Origin: Aneurinibacillus sp. Ricciae_BoGa-3
GTDB taxonomy: Bacteria > Bacillota > Bacilli > Aneurinibacillales > Aneurinibacillaceae
Direction: 5' to 3'
DNA: 64,000 bases
Assembly: GCF_028421645.1 (NCBI RefSeq)
Contig: NZ_CP116887.1
Span: 2,730,001-2,794,000, forward strand
Shown here: piece by piece, positions 19,327 to 28,603 of the stretch
Numbering within the stretch: position 1 is the first letter of the stretch
Layout: each line of letters starts with the position of its first letter
The notes under the pieces: generated by a model
Database searches by the model: none
The model's input: the letters and a program-made list of their open reading frames with translations, nothing else
Told to the model about the DNA's origin: nothing
Made by a program: the position numbers and the translations under genes

Positions 19327-20484
19327 GTGTTATTTCACCCTTTATTTCTTCATTTAATGGACCCAGATAATGAATGACTCTCCAATCCCCTTATACCATT
19401 CTCCAATCTCTGCTTCGGTTTGCTCCACTTCTTTCCACGCATAGCATAACGCAGGGCTGTACAATCGTTTTGATCCAGGTTTTATTTCACAATTTTCAAT
19501 TCGCCGTTCATATGGCATACCAGGACTTGACTGCATTACATAGGTAAACAATTGCGGCCAGTAATCTTTTCGTGAGCCTGTATGTTTATGTCTAGCAGCT
19601 CATCGCAGCACCTGTTTTAAAGTTTGCTCATTATCAAACAAAAGATAGTATAAGCGTTTTCCAAGAGAAATGCGTTCGTGCAAAGAGGCAAAATGATGAA
19701 GGGTTTGACCGATCAGAGGGGTATGTTGGATGTATTGATTTTCTAGTTCACAAGGAAAGAGAATCTGATTAAGGCTTAACAAATCCTGAATCTTAAATTC
19801 AATCGTGTTAAGAACGGATTTTTTGTAGGAGGAGTTTTGAATTACTCGTTTTTCTAGATAACTTTGTTCGTTGATTATTAAGCCGATGGCTAGCATATGG
19901 CTATCCCTAAAGTTTAAAAAATAATTCCATAAAGTTTGCATGAAAATGGAGACGTTAAAAAAAGGCAATAGATAAAAGAGATTCCCCCCCTTTTTAATGA
20001 CTCTTCGTAAAGTAAAAACTGTGGGAAAACATCTTGGAAGATCAACCAATTTCCTCTTTCTAAGAAATGAAAAAAATGCTTCTGTTCTTGCTCAGTTAGA
20101 AGTCTGGAAAGAAGCTCTCCTTTTAAATCAGTCATATTCCATCCTCCATTCCTAGATACCATATGTCCAAGAAATGCCCAGTGAATTTCAGGGTGTCTAC
20201 AATAAAAATCATAGTAACTAATTGTTCTTGTTATATTGTTTACATTTTTCATAACCGTTTCCCTTTGGATATACTGGATTAAATTTTGATCATGAAAGGA
20301 CAATTTTTTTATATCGAACATAGGCTTCTTTATTTTTTGTATTTGTATGAGTTCATTTTTGATGAAAACAAGAGAAGGACACAGTTTATCATCTTTCCAA
20401 CTCTTTATGAGATTTGTAATCGGATTAACCCCCGAACTTTGGACACATACACTCTTAATCTCTCTTTTACGTAGAATTACTTGA

Positions 20485-21447
20485 TTACACACGTATTTCT
20501 TTAATTTTAATCGACCATTCCTGGTTCAATCTGTAAAACTCATTCGGTGCCAAGTCTTTTATGCTTGAATGAATCCGTCTCTCGTTATAGAAGGTCATGA
20601 AGTCAACAACTGTTTCGTAGGCCTGTTTATAGCTTTGAAATTCGTGACGGGACAAACAGTTATCTTCTAAAATCCGGTGAAAAGACTCAATATGTGCGTT
20701 CATATTTGGTGTTCTGGGTGGAATTCTCTCATGTATAACCCCAAATGATTCGCAGGCCGCCTCAAATGCATGGGAAATAAACTGTGGCCCATTGTCAGAA
20801 CGAATCGCAGGCTTGTTGTCTTTGTCAAACAGCTGCCGTTTTAACAACGCTTGTTGAAGCGTTCGTACCACGTCTTTCGCTTCGCATGCAAGTCCCATAT
20901 GGTACGCAATGACCGAGCGGTCATAGATGTCCAGCACGGATTGTATGAAGAAAAAGCGGTCTTCTCCTTCAATATAGCCGTATTTAATGTCCGTTTCAAA
21001 CAGTTGATTGGAATCCGTGATCACTCGATTTCGAGCTAGTTTTCGCGGATAAATGGTTTTCTTTTTCCGCTGGGGTCTTAAAATATCGAGCTCCTTACAT
21101 AGGCGATATACTTTTTTCTTGTTAATAATAAGCTCATATTGACGGCGTAAAAGCACGGTAAGCTTACGATACCCGTAGGCAAAACCATCGCCTGCAACAG
21201 CTTCCATTAACCATTCTTTGATTTGTTCATCTGAAACTTTCGTTCCGTCCTGTTGAACGGAATAGCCCGGTGCTTCACGTCCCTCACTTTTCACTGGCTC
21301 CACTGGCTGCCCTTCCTGTTTCTTATGATAGTAGTAGGTTGAGCGTGGAATCTGGGCAAAACGTAGAACTAACCGTTTCGGATAGCCTTGTAGTATGTAG
21401 TGTTCAGCTACTTCAAGCTTCTCAGCAAGTGAGGGTTTTTCTTTTTT
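20485..21447 (-). CDS. IS3 transposase OrfB (DDE integrase core), made by -1 frameshift
   Basis: The rve-type DDE domain reads FETDIKYGYIEGEDR (first Asp), IRSDNGPQFIS (second Asp) and NAHIESFHRILEDN (Glu). The N-terminal HTH-like part (KLEVAEHYILQGY, then STYYYHKK) lies upstream of the first ATG at 21303 and is in frame only after a -1 shift at AAAAAAG (21447-21441) near the end of OrfA, the standard IS3 arrangement. The gene appears intact. Confidence 0.85.
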   Translation of the reverse strand, partial: KKEKPSLAEKLEVAEHYILQGYPKRLVLRFAQIPRSTYYYHKKQEGQPVEPVKSEGREAPGYSVQQDGTKVSDEQIKEWLMEAVAGDGFAYGYRKLTVLLRRQYELIINKKKVYRLCKELDILRPQRKKKTIYPRKLARNRVITDSNQLFETDIKYGYIEGEDRFFFIQSVLDIYDRSVIAYHMGLACEAKDVVRTLQQALLKRQLFDKDNKPAIRSDNGPQFISHAFEAACESFGVIHERIPPRTPNMNAHIESFHRILEDNCLSRHEFQSYKQAYETVVDFMTFYNERRIHSSIKDLAPNEFYRLNQEWSIKIKEIRV

Positions 21448-21719
21448 ATTAAATCACGCAAAATGGCCAGCTCTAAATCTTTTTCACCAAGCAGTCGTTT
21501 AAGCTGATCATTTTCCTGGGACAACGTCTCGGCATCGAGAGATGGCAAGGTAGCGAAATCCACATCTCCGTATTTCCCTGTTTCGATTTCCTTTTTCCAG
21601 CGTCCGACCATGTTCACGGATAGTTCATAGCGGCGAGCAACCGCCGTAATACTGCCCGTTTCCTTTACTTCTTTCACCACTTGTTTCTTAAAATCTAGTG
21701 AATACTTTTTTCTCGTCAT
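21408..21719 (-). CDS. IS3 OrfA (DNA-binding protein)
   Basis: A 103-residue helix-turn-helix protein: KKYSLDFKKQVVKEVKETGS, then AVARRYELSVNMVGRWKKE, then a leucine-zipper-like coiled coil (LSQENDQLKRLLGEKDLELAIL). It overlaps OrfB, and the slippery A6G is inside its 3' end. OrfA alone regulates transposition; the OrfAB fusion is the transposase. Confidence 0.88.
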   Translation of the reverse strand: MTRKKYSLDFKKQVVKEVKETGSITAVARRYELSVNMVGRWKKEIETGKYGDVDFATLPSLDAETLSQENDQLKRLLGEKDLELAILRDLIKKKNPHLLRSLK

Positions 21720-21889
21720 GGTTGTATTCCCCCTCTGTCACTATAAGTATAATAAAGAACCACTCATAGTGTCCAACTTCACTAGGGGGCTAAAGAGAGA
21801 CAAGGTTCTTACCTCGTTTTTTAATGATTGTTCAATGTTTGCTTTATCCTGTGACATAAAACCATTCCTCCTTCCCTGTTATATTTCCC

Positions 21890-21997
21890 TTGGAGGATGA
21901 AGAATATGTCAACATAGACGGAAAGAGATGGTTATCCCCTCCCCTGGTATTCGTGTCTGTAATTCTTGTTTTTCTAATCATCATTTCTTATGTATGA
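21890..21997 (+). CDS. Possible small single-pass membrane protein, start unclear
   Basis: A 35-codon stretch reads EDEEYVNIDGKRWLSPP and then a clear membrane helix (LVFVSVILVFLIIISYV) before TGA. Only TTG at 21890 is available as start and no ribosome-binding site precedes it. It may be a real small protein divergent from the DUF2515 gene or a relic. Confidence 0.25.
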   Translation: MEDEEYVNIDGKRWLSPPLVFVSVILVFLIIISYV

Positions 21998-22034
21998 TGA
22001 GAATAAAAGATATCATTGGAGAGGGAACCAAAAC

Positions 22035-22307
22035 ATGTTGAAATTTTTAACCCTTTATTTGTTGATCATAAATTTGATTGGCTTTTATGTTATGTATGCT
22101 GATAAACAAAAGGCGAAACGTGGCGAGTACCGAATAAGGGAGAAAACACTGTGGCAAGTGGCTCTGCTAGGAGGAGCGCCTTTTTGCAGTTTAGCTATGG
22201 AATTATTCCGTCATAAAACGAAGCACACAATGTTTAAATTCGGCTTCCCAACCGTTGCGATTATCCAAATCTTATGTGTGATCTATATCGTTAGCAGGTT
22301 TGCTTAA
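22035..22307 (+). CDS. DUF1294 membrane protein
   Basis: The 90-residue protein starts MLKFLTLYLLIINLIGFYVMYADK after GAGAGGGAACC. The DUF1294 hallmarks are visible: MYADKQKAKRGEYRIREKTL followed by LGGAPFCSLAMELFRHKTKH and a final membrane helix. The family is widespread with unknown function. The gene stands alone. An upstream ATG at 21990 lacks a site. Confidence 0.85.
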   Translation: MLKFLTLYLLIINLIGFYVMYADKQKAKRGEYRIREKTLWQVALLGGAPFCSLAMELFRHKTKHTMFKFGFPTVAIIQILCVIYIVSRFA

Positions 22308-22324
22308 GAACATTACCAATAGAA

Positions 22325-22356
22325 AAAGGGGCAAGTCTGAAAATGACTACCCCTCT
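22325..22356 (-). terminator. Terminator-like hairpin
   Basis: On the minus strand AGGGG..GTC / GAC..CCCCT with a TTTTT tail, right after the small open frame that ends at 22356; it could also help end the DUF1294 gene. Confidence 0.45.
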
Positions 22357-22466
22357 TATGCATGGTTATATGTGTATCTAAACAGTAAAAGAAATACAAT
22401 CAGCGAGGCTAGTAAGACACTCGTTCCCGATGTGGCGTATAAAACTGCTAGAATGAAAAATACCAC
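22356..22466 (-). CDS. Possible small two-helix membrane protein
   Basis: From GTG at 22466 the frame reads a hydrophobic protein (VVFFILAVLYATSG, then SVLLASLIVFLLLF, then RYTYNHA) of 36 residues with two membrane segments. An ATG at 22492 with MVKRLH would join if two bases (one TA) were restored. The terminator immediately downstream supports expression. Confidence 0.35.
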   Translation of the reverse strand: MVFFILAVLYATSGTSVLLASLIVFLLLFRYTYNHA

Positions 22467-22686
22467 TGCACTATATATGAAGTCTCTTCACCATTTTTTG
22501 TGGTGCCGCGAGGCACCGGTAAACTATGTTAGCATCAAAAAAGATGATCACCAGTATCGGTAGAGGTTACTCTATCACACCAGGATCATCCCTTGTCCAG
22601 TAATAAGTATCTCTAACTGATAAGTTTTCTATACCAGGTTGGTTTGAGGCTTATTCAGGAACATCAGGGTCATCCCTTGTCCGTCT

Positions 22687-23644
22687 TTAGCTTATTTTAT
22701 GGACCAACTCTATGAGTGGTCTTGCACGTTCTAATCCAGTACATTCTAACATCACACGAAGACGAAAACGAGATAAGTTTCGATATCCGTACGCCCTTCG
22801 TTTAATGTTTTTGATCTTATGATTTGTGCCTTCAGTGCGGGCATTCGTGATGAAAACATTAAAGTAACCTAGAATTTCATTTTGCCAACGACAAATTGTC
22901 TTTGCGACTTTTCTAAAAGACGATAAACCGCTATTTTCAGCCTCTGTTAACCACCTTAACAACAGTTTGCTTGCTTCTTCATAGGAAGAAGCTTTATAGA
23001 TATTACGAAATGATTCCTTTAAGAAATAGGCTTGAGCTAGCAGTGGGGAAGCATCTTGCATATTATCAAGTTTGTGATGATGTTTCTCTTTTAACTTCTC
23101 CCAGCTTCTTAAAAGGAGAAATCGATGACTCTTTAGCGGATTCTTTGCTTTTTTGGTGCTGCTTTGAAGTTCCTTACGGACTTGATCAAGTGCTTGTGTT
23201 ACCTTCTGTACAACATGATATTTATCGATAACGATAGTAGCCGCTGGAAATATCATGCGTAATGCTTTATGGAACGGCTCCCACATATCAACAACGATTG
23301 ATAACGTTTCGTAAAATGTTGGTTAGGTTTTATGGAATCAAAGGATTGAGAAAATACCTCTTCACAGTTTTGACACGAAAACGCACGATTTCAACCAGTA
23401 AAAATAAAGGCTTCTTTAGGACCGCAAGGTCTCTTACCTTTCTTGTTCGGCGATCGTGGATTCCCAAAGAACAAAAACCACAAGCTGGGCATCTTTCGAT
23501 GCCACATTGTTTTCTGACCAAAGCAAAATGTGCTTCCTTTTCTGACCACTGATTAACAATCTGAAATTCTGGCAATTCTAAGGGTATGGAAAGCATTTGA
23601 GACACCCGCGATTCCTCCTTGGAATGTTTTGGTAGCACTAACAT
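22687..23644 (-). pseudogene. ISL3 transposase, defective copy 2
   Basis: The N-terminal part (MLVLPKHSKEES ... CPACGFCSLGIHDR) shifts frame near 23386, where one base is missing relative to copy 1 (TTCGTGTC versus TTCGCTGTC). The C-terminal part resumes at MWEPFHKALRM after the same central deletion as copy 1. Two independent lesions make it inactive. Confidence 0.85.
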
Positions 23645-23710
23645 TCTTGCCAGGAACTCGCGGGTGTTTTCATGTTTCCTTTAACTCTCCACAAAAAGTG
23701 GTGATGAATC
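22743..23710 (-). mobile_element. Internally deleted ISL3-type element, copy 2
   Basis: The complement is nearly identical to 8023-8991, including the internal transposase deletion. This copy extends further at the transposase end (RVMLECTGLERARPLIELVH then stop at 22687, followed by GGACAAGGGATGACCC-type repeats at 22562-22685). It also has its own one-base deletion in the N-terminal half. It lies between the DUF1294 gene and a terminator at 23778. Confidence 0.8.
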
Positions 23711-23777
23711 AAAAAAGATACTAACTGGTATATCTTATTAGTTCAATATCAAAAAAATAGTAGCTCACAGTTAACTT

Positions 23778-23815
23778 AAAAAGCCAATCTGGAACATTTC
23801 CAAGATTGGCTTTTT
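23778..23815. terminator. Strong bidirectional terminator
   Basis: AAAAAGCCAATCT / AGATTGGCTTTTT with inner GGAA/TTCC pairing, flanked by A and T runs. Confidence 0.8.
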
Positions 23816-23952
23816 ATATTGTCCTTTTAACTACGGTTGTTAATTAAGGAAATAAATGTATTGTGCAAAGGTTTATTTACTGATTGGTTCGTGGAATCCA
23901 ACATCGCATATTTACTCCTACGGAGGGTAACAAGTCGCAACTTTGCCTCTTT

Positions 23953-24174
23953 TTATTCAACATTTAATATCTTTATGATATCTTCTTGCTTTTCCCTTAA
24001 ATCTTGAATGTATTTTTCCGTTTCCACCACATTAATGCAACCATTATAATGTGGTTGGGTAAGTGCGCCATTGCGATACATGTGTTGATAACTGTCGATT
24101 AACAGATATGACTTTTTAAGTTGTCTTTCGATACGGTCCATCTCGATTAATAAATCATCATTATAGAAAATCAA
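23953..24174 (-). CDS. Small coiled-coil protein of unknown function
   Basis: The preferred start is TTG at 24174, nine bases after AGGGGGAGGGAA; ATG codons further up have no site. The 73-residue product is charged and helical (IEMDRIERQLKKSYLLIDSYQ ... TEKYIQDLREKQEDIIKIL) with no membrane segment. No family is recognised. It stands alone between a terminator and a divergent exported-protein gene. Confidence 0.5.
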   Translation of the reverse strand: MIFYNDDLLIEMDRIERQLKKSYLLIDSYQHMYRNGALTQPHYNGCINVVETEKYIQDLREKQEDIIKILNVE

Positions 24175-24339
24175 GTCCAATTCCCTCCCCCTTTTACACG
24201 AAAGTATATGCATTTTATTTTTTTGTAGACTTTGTCTGTTAAGCAAATGATTAAGATAAATTTAAATCATACTCCTGATCCCCACTTCATAATCTTTTGT
24301 AGTGTTTCAAAAAATTGAACCTTTTAAAGGAGTGAGGTA

Positions 24340-25050
24340 ATGAATAGGAAATTAGGAGCAATTTTTGCAACGGCTGTATTGGGTGTCACTTTATTCCCTT
24401 TTTCAGCGTTAGCTGATGATGAGTCTCATGTTGGGAATCATAGTGGAGTCCATGTGAATTATAATGGAACGAACGTATTGGATTCGTCTGCACGCATGAA
24501 GAATAATCGGGTTTATGCATCAGTTAAAGCGTTTAGTTCGTTTTACGGAGCTACATATACGTGGGAATCATCAACGAAAACTTTGAAAATAAACGGTAAT
24601 ACTGTATCGAAGGCCTATGGAGAATTTCAAAAGGATGATGAAGTAATCATCGCTCCTGTTATCGCCATGGCAGAAGCCTTAGGCAATTTTACGTCTGGAT
24701 GGGATAAACAGAGCATGACATCCAATGTTACCATTCTCCCGAAAGGCGTGGTAAAACTTGGACCTGCCGTTCCTCAAATGGGGGAACATTGGGCAAATCC
24801 AAAAAATATGCCGCTTGGTCCTATTTTCGGTATCTATAACGGCAAACTTGTTTTCCTGGAAGTTATGCCTGATAAAGAGTTAAATAAAACAGTACATGAC
24901 ATTCCAGGTACCGATGGTCTTCCAATTCCAAATAAAGTAGATCATTTTGATATTGACTGGAATCCGCATGGTCACGAAGGAGACCCAGTCCCTCACTATG
25001 ATATTCACGAATATTTTATTTCTAGAGCTGAGCAAAATCAGATACAGTAA
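24340..25050 (+). CDS. Exported protein with copper-amine-oxidase-like stalk domain
   Basis: Residues 1-25 are a signal peptide (MNRKLGAIFATAVLG..., cleavage near SALA-DD). Residues ~35-135 are a copper-amine-oxidase N-terminal-type domain (V.VNYNGTNV, RVYASVKAFSSFYGATYTW, VIIAPVIAMAEALG). The C-terminus is a His/Pro/Asp-rich domain (MPLGPIFGIYNGKLVFLEVM, HFDIDWNPHGHEG, VPHYDIHEYFIS), similar to TTHB210-like/DUF5602 proteins. It is probably a cell-wall or extracellular protein, and the His-rich tail may bind metal. A terminator follows at 25161. Confidence 0.75.
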   Translation: MNRKLGAIFATAVLGVTLFPFSALADDESHVGNHSGVHVNYNGTNVLDSSARMKNNRVYASVKAFSSFYGATYTWESSTKTLKINGNTVSKAYGEFQKDDEVIIAPVIAMAEALGNFTSGWDKQSMTSNVTILPKGVVKLGPAVPQMGEHWANPKNMPLGPIFGIYNGKLVFLEVMPDKELNKTVHDIPGTDGLPIPNKVDHFDIDWNPHGHEGDPVPHYDIHEYFISRAEQNQIQ

Positions 25051-25160
25051 ATATATATGATAAAATTATACAAATATGTAAACAACAAACTGTTTATTTG
25101 TCAACGTTGGTAATTGCAATATTTAAGCCGTGGGGAAAGTGGTATACACCGCATACCAAT

Positions 25161-25194
25161 AGCCTCCGCCGTTAATCCGGTTGGAGGCTTTTTT
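25161..25194 (+). terminator. Terminator of the exported-protein gene
   Basis: AGCCTCC / GGAGGCT with inner GCCG/CCGG pairing and TTTTTT. Confidence 0.85.
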
Positions 25195-25237
25195 ATCTAA
25201 CGAAAGCATAATTCCAGGGGAGTTGTTCCTCAGTCTG

Positions 25238-25272
25238 AAAGGTCTGCTGAAATATTTCAACAGACCTTTTTT
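25238..25272 (-). terminator. Terminator of the penicillin-binding-protein gene
   Basis: AAAGGTCTG.TGAAAT / ATTTCA.CAGACCTTT hairpin, T tract on the plus side and A tract on the other; it lies in the convergent gap. Confidence 0.75.
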
Positions 25273-25279
25273 ATTCGTT

Positions 25280-27274
25280 TCATTTAGCTAATCCGACATA
25301 TTTATCATAACTTTCATAAACATGGCGAGCAATGATACCAGCAGAACTAGCACCAAATCCACCTTCTGGAACAACGACAGCTACAGCTAATTTTGGATTA
25401 TTCAGAGGTGCGTAAGACATAAATACACCATTAGACACCGAAGCATACTTCGACCAAGTATTCGAAGTTGGAGATTTCACATAAATGTCTTGATCGGATG
25501 TACCCGTTTTAGCAGCTACAGGATAAGGGAATCCTGCAAATGTGGTTCCAGCCGTACCATTACCTTGAGTAACCAATCCCATACCTTCTCTAATCGTATT
25601 CCAATAAATATCAGGTTCGTTCAATTTACTCAATACAACTGGATGATAGGCACGAATTTTTTTCCCATTAGGATCCGTAATACGATCCACTAGTTGGGGT
25701 TTCATCCTTACCCCGTTATTCGCTAATGTTGTGGCATACTGAGCAAGCTGCATAACAGTATAATGCGTTTGTTGACCGAAAGCGGACTGAACCATAGCCG
25801 CAAGCGGCCCATACACTTTATTCATCGTCAAGAAATCTTGAATTCCTTTTTCCTCATACGGTAAATCGACTTGTGTTTTCACGCCAAGTCCAAAGGCTGC
25901 ATGATATTTTTGCATAATCGAGATCGCTTTTTTACCATATTTCTGGGCAGTTAAATCTCCAATCCGAGCCATATAAGTATTGGATGATTTTTCAAGTGCC
26001 TTTTGTGGAGTCAAAATCCCGTAGTTATCATAGTTATCATTATGGACAGAGTCTGTACCTCGACCATAACGATAAGTACCGGGATCAGCCCATGAGTCAT
26101 AAGGAGAAATGATTTGCTCACCCATACCCATCATAAGAGTCGATGGTTTGATAGCGGAACCCGTTGGCACCATTGAACTTGGGTGTTTGCCCACTTCATC
26201 TTGAGCCGCCTTACCCGTAAGCGGAAAAACATCATAAGGTGCACTTCGAATTGTACCGTTTATCAAAGAATAGGCGATGTGATTATAATCATTGCTGTCG
26301 AGTGTATTTTTCGACCAAATATTCGGATCGTATTCTGGATAACTAATCATCGCAACGATCTTGCCTGTCTTTACTTCCATAGCAACCACATAAGCAGTTT
26401 TTGCGTTGGTTTTACCCGAACTTTGTAGTTTTGGAAGAAATCCCTTAATAAAGTCTCTAGTATCGAGTTGAACCCGATCATCCAGCGTTAAATATAAGTT
26501 ATCACCTGACTGTGGCGGAACCTGGTTTAACTCTTTTAATATTTGTTGATTGGCAGCAAGAGCATATTCGTGATAACCATTTTTGCCTTGCAGGTACTGT
26601 TCATATGACAGTTCAATACCATCAAGCCCGACCATTTGATTTAGATCGTATACATTCTGTTTGTTTTGGTAGTAAGCAATATTCGATTGTTGGGCAACTC
26701 CGTATTTCCGAACATATCCAATGGCTTGTACAGCCACTTGTTTGTTGTCATACACCCGGACCGGTTTAACAGATACATCGATGCCTGCAAGTTCTAAACG
26801 ATGTTCAGAAAGATAAGCAATTTGTTGCGGCGTCAAATCATATTTTAAATCTTTTTCTAAAAATTTAGATGTCTGGCGTGCAACCGCAACTACTTTCCCG
26901 CTTTTGTCTAAATTCCAGCCACAATCCATTTGCGAGAGAATTTTACTACGATCCAAACCTAATACGGGTTGTAATTGAGTAGCCAAATCCACATACTGTT
27001 GCTTTTTCATCGATTCCGGCTCTTTAAACACAGCCGTGTACGTTCCTTTACTATAAGCTATTAGATTTCCTTTGCTATCGTAAATATTTCCTCGCATAGC
27101 TGGAATAACCACTTTAACATTTGCCTTTTGCGTCGCTTTTTGAGAATATTGGTTTCCTTGTACGATTTGAACATCAGCAAGGCGAATTACAACAAGGACA
27201 AAAAGAGAAAAGATTATAAGCAAAAGGAGATTGAGCCTGTTATTAAGCAAATTCAAATTCGGTTTGTTAAACAC
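25280..27274 (-). CDS. Class B penicillin-binding protein (PBP2-type transpeptidase)
   Basis: The 664-residue protein has an N-terminal membrane anchor (residues ~13-33, LNLLLLIIFSLFVLVVIRL), a PBP dimerisation domain starting GNIYDSKGNLIAYS and a C-terminal transpeptidase. The active-site motifs are PTGSAIKPS (Ser near 373, SxxK), EKSSNTYM (SxN) and AAKTGTSD (KTG). It cross-links peptidoglycan at the outer face of the membrane. An AT-rich leader precedes the gene, which is apparently monocistronic. Specific subtype (elongation, sporulation or PbpA-like) cannot be assigned from the sequence. Confidence 0.92.
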   Translation of the reverse strand: MFNKPNLNLLNNRLNLLLLIIFSLFVLVVIRLADVQIVQGNQYSQKATQKANVKVVIPAMRGNIYDSKGNLIAYSKGTYTAVFKEPESMKKQQYVDLATQLQPVLGLDRSKILSQMDCGWNLDKSGKVVAVARQTSKFLEKDLKYDLTPQQIAYLSEHRLELAGIDVSVKPVRVYDNKQVAVQAIGYVRKYGVAQQSNIAYYQNKQNVYDLNQMVGLDGIELSYEQYLQGKNGYHEYALAANQQILKELNQVPPQSGDNLYLTLDDRVQLDTRDFIKGFLPKLQSSGKTNAKTAYVVAMEVKTGKIVAMISYPEYDPNIWSKNTLDSNDYNHIAYSLINGTIRSAPYDVFPLTGKAAQDEVGKHPSSMVPTGSAIKPSTLMMGMGEQIISPYDSWADPGTYRYGRGTDSVHNDNYDNYGILTPQKALEKSSNTYMARIGDLTAQKYGKKAISIMQKYHAAFGLGVKTQVDLPYEEKGIQDFLTMNKVYGPLAAMVQSAFGQQTHYTVMQLAQYATTLANNGVRMKPQLVDRITDPNGKKIRAYHPVVLSKLNEPDIYWNTIREGMGLVTQGNGTAGTTFAGFPYPVAAKTGTSDQDIYVKSPTSNTWSKYASVSNGVFMSYAPLNNPKLAVAVVVPEGGFGASSAGIIARHVYESYDKYVGLAK

Positions 27275-27484
27275 AAATTTCTCCTTCCGTGATGTAGGAT
27301 AAAACTAGGATAATAGTAAAGGTACCCACATTTATTGAAAATTTCTCGATAAATTATGTTACCAAAAAAATATTAGCAGTTTGTTAAAAAACGGAGATTT
27401 CTTATGGAAAACCCGGAAGTAGATGCCAAAACTCAAACACCACAACACCTATTAAGCACATCGCAGCATCTTCAAACAACTTAA

Positions 27485-28471
27485 TCAGATATTTTGTTGT
27501 TTATAATGTTTATTCCAAGTGAATTCACCATTGTTTTCATTTAAATTTTCCTCACTATGCAGCGTTTCCCCTAACAGCAAAACTTTTAATTTTAATAAAT
27601 CCAGTTTTTGTTTTTCCCATTCTGCATATAATCTGTCCAAACATTCCTTAGTCGTCTCATTGGCTAGCTTATAAGCCCCATAATGCATGGGTATAAACGT
27701 TTTTGCTTTAACATCACAAAATGATTGTATAGCTTCTTCAGGGTTCATATGATCCATCTTCAAGAAAAACTCCGGTTCATATGCACCGATGGGCAATAGT
27801 GCGTAATCAATTGATTTAAATCTTTCCCCAATTTCTTCAAACCCTCTAAAATAGCCACTATCCCCTGCAAAATAAATCGTTTCGTTTGTTTGGGTATTAC
27901 GCATTACCCAACCACCCCAATGGGAAGTATTCGTATCAAAAAGTGTCCGCTTTGACCAATGTTGGCTTGGCACGAAGGTAAATTCGATGATTCCCCATTT
28001 AAAAGTAGTCCACCACTTCAGCTCTTCTGATTTGATGATGTGCTTTCTAATAAATAGCTTTTTCAACCCGCTCGGGACTAAAAATACTATATTGGGAGGT
28101 AATTTTAATATCGTAGAAAAATCCAGATGGTCATAGTGCGAATGAGAAACCAAAACAATATCAATCAGTGGAAGTTCTTCTAGTTTAAGGCCTGGTTCGG
28201 TTGAACGTTTATAAAAGGCAAGTCTATCTGCCCATATCGGGTCAGTTAATATATTCAATCCGCCAATTTGAATTAAAAAAGTAGAATGGCCAACCCAAGT
28301 TATTGTTGTTTGTTCGCGATTATTCTTGAGAAAATCGATTTCTTTTTTCTCAGCTTGTTGAACGCGATAGGAATAATCTTTTTTCTTTGTCTTTTTCTCT
28401 TTTATCCAGCGTAGAAAGTCAGAAAAAGTATGTTTATTTTTTATCCCGTCATAATTTTTATATTTATTCAA
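27485..28471 (-). CDS. Metallo-beta-lactamase-fold hydrolase (NAPE-PLD/UlaG-like)
   Basis: Metal-ligand motifs: VSHSHYDHLD (HxHxDH), SQHWSKR, FAGDSGYF (Asp ligand) and PMHYG (His). The N-terminal KYKNYDGIKNKHTFSDFLRW is typical of this family of putative lipid or phosphodiester hydrolases. The preferred start is TTG at 28471 after GAGGGAGCAGATTTCA; ORF-extending codons up to 28510 overlap a terminator-like hairpin (28493-28522). Substrate unknown. Confidence 0.8.
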   Translation of the reverse strand: MNKYKNYDGIKNKHTFSDFLRWIKEKKTKKKDYSYRVQQAEKKEIDFLKNNREQTTITWVGHSTFLIQIGGLNILTDPIWADRLAFYKRSTEPGLKLEELPLIDIVLVSHSHYDHLDFSTILKLPPNIVFLVPSGLKKLFIRKHIIKSEELKWWTTFKWGIIEFTFVPSQHWSKRTLFDTNTSHWGGWVMRNTQTNETIYFAGDSGYFRGFEEIGERFKSIDYALLPIGAYEPEFFLKMDHMNPEEAIQSFCDVKAKTFIPMHYGAYKLANETTKECLDRLYAEWEKQKLDLLKLKVLLLGETLHSEENLNENNGEFTWNKHYKQQNI

Positions 28472-28492
28472 TGAAATCTGCTCCCTCATATA

Positions 28493-28522
28493 AAACAAAA
28501 AAGACGACACACTTTCGTCTTT
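28493..28522. terminator. Terminator-like hairpin upstream of the hydrolase gene
   Basis: AAAAGACGA / TCGTCTTTT (7-base loop) with T and A runs on both sides; it lies between the upstream COG4705 gene (ends 28604) and the hydrolase start. Confidence 0.65.
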
Positions 28523-28603
28523 TTTGTTTTATCTTTATTATTTGTGTTAAAAGTAAAAAATTCTATTAAGTTGCAAATTAAGAAATACTATCTGCCACCG
28601 AAT

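Larger units (their letters stand above)
20429..21790 (-). mobile_element. IS3-family insertion sequence with 3-bp target duplication
   Basis: Imperfect terminal repeats CCCCCGAACTTTGGACAC (20429) and the complement of GTGTCCAACTTCACTAGGGGG (to 21789). The triplet TAA at 20426-20428 and 21791-21793 is the direct repeat. Removing the 1,362 bp restores the DUF2515 reading frame, which fixes the ends within a base or two. Confidence 0.85.
19354..21857 (-). pseudogene. DUF2515 (YppC-like) gene broken by IS3, a frameshift and a stop
   Basis: Original start: ATG at 21857 after GGAAGGAGGAATGGTTTT, giving MSQDKANIEQSLKNEVRT. The gene is cut at 21791 and resumes at 20428 (FNPITNLIKSWKDD). The middle carries HPEIHWAFLGHMVSRNGGWN and FFHFLERGNWLIFQD, the DUF2515 hallmark. 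A one-base shift in a C7 run (about 19984-19990) breaks the frame, and at 19606-19608 a TGA replaces an expected Trp codon (KQVLR stop AARHKHTGS). The C-terminal piece (RKDYWPQLF ... SPALCYAWKEVEQ) follows. Function of the family is unknown. Confidence 0.85.

Noticed and set aside
22562..22685. Short repeats around GGACAAGGGATGA as a CRISPR or MITE
   Set aside because: Only two copies at unequal spacing; they fit the ISL3 right end better.
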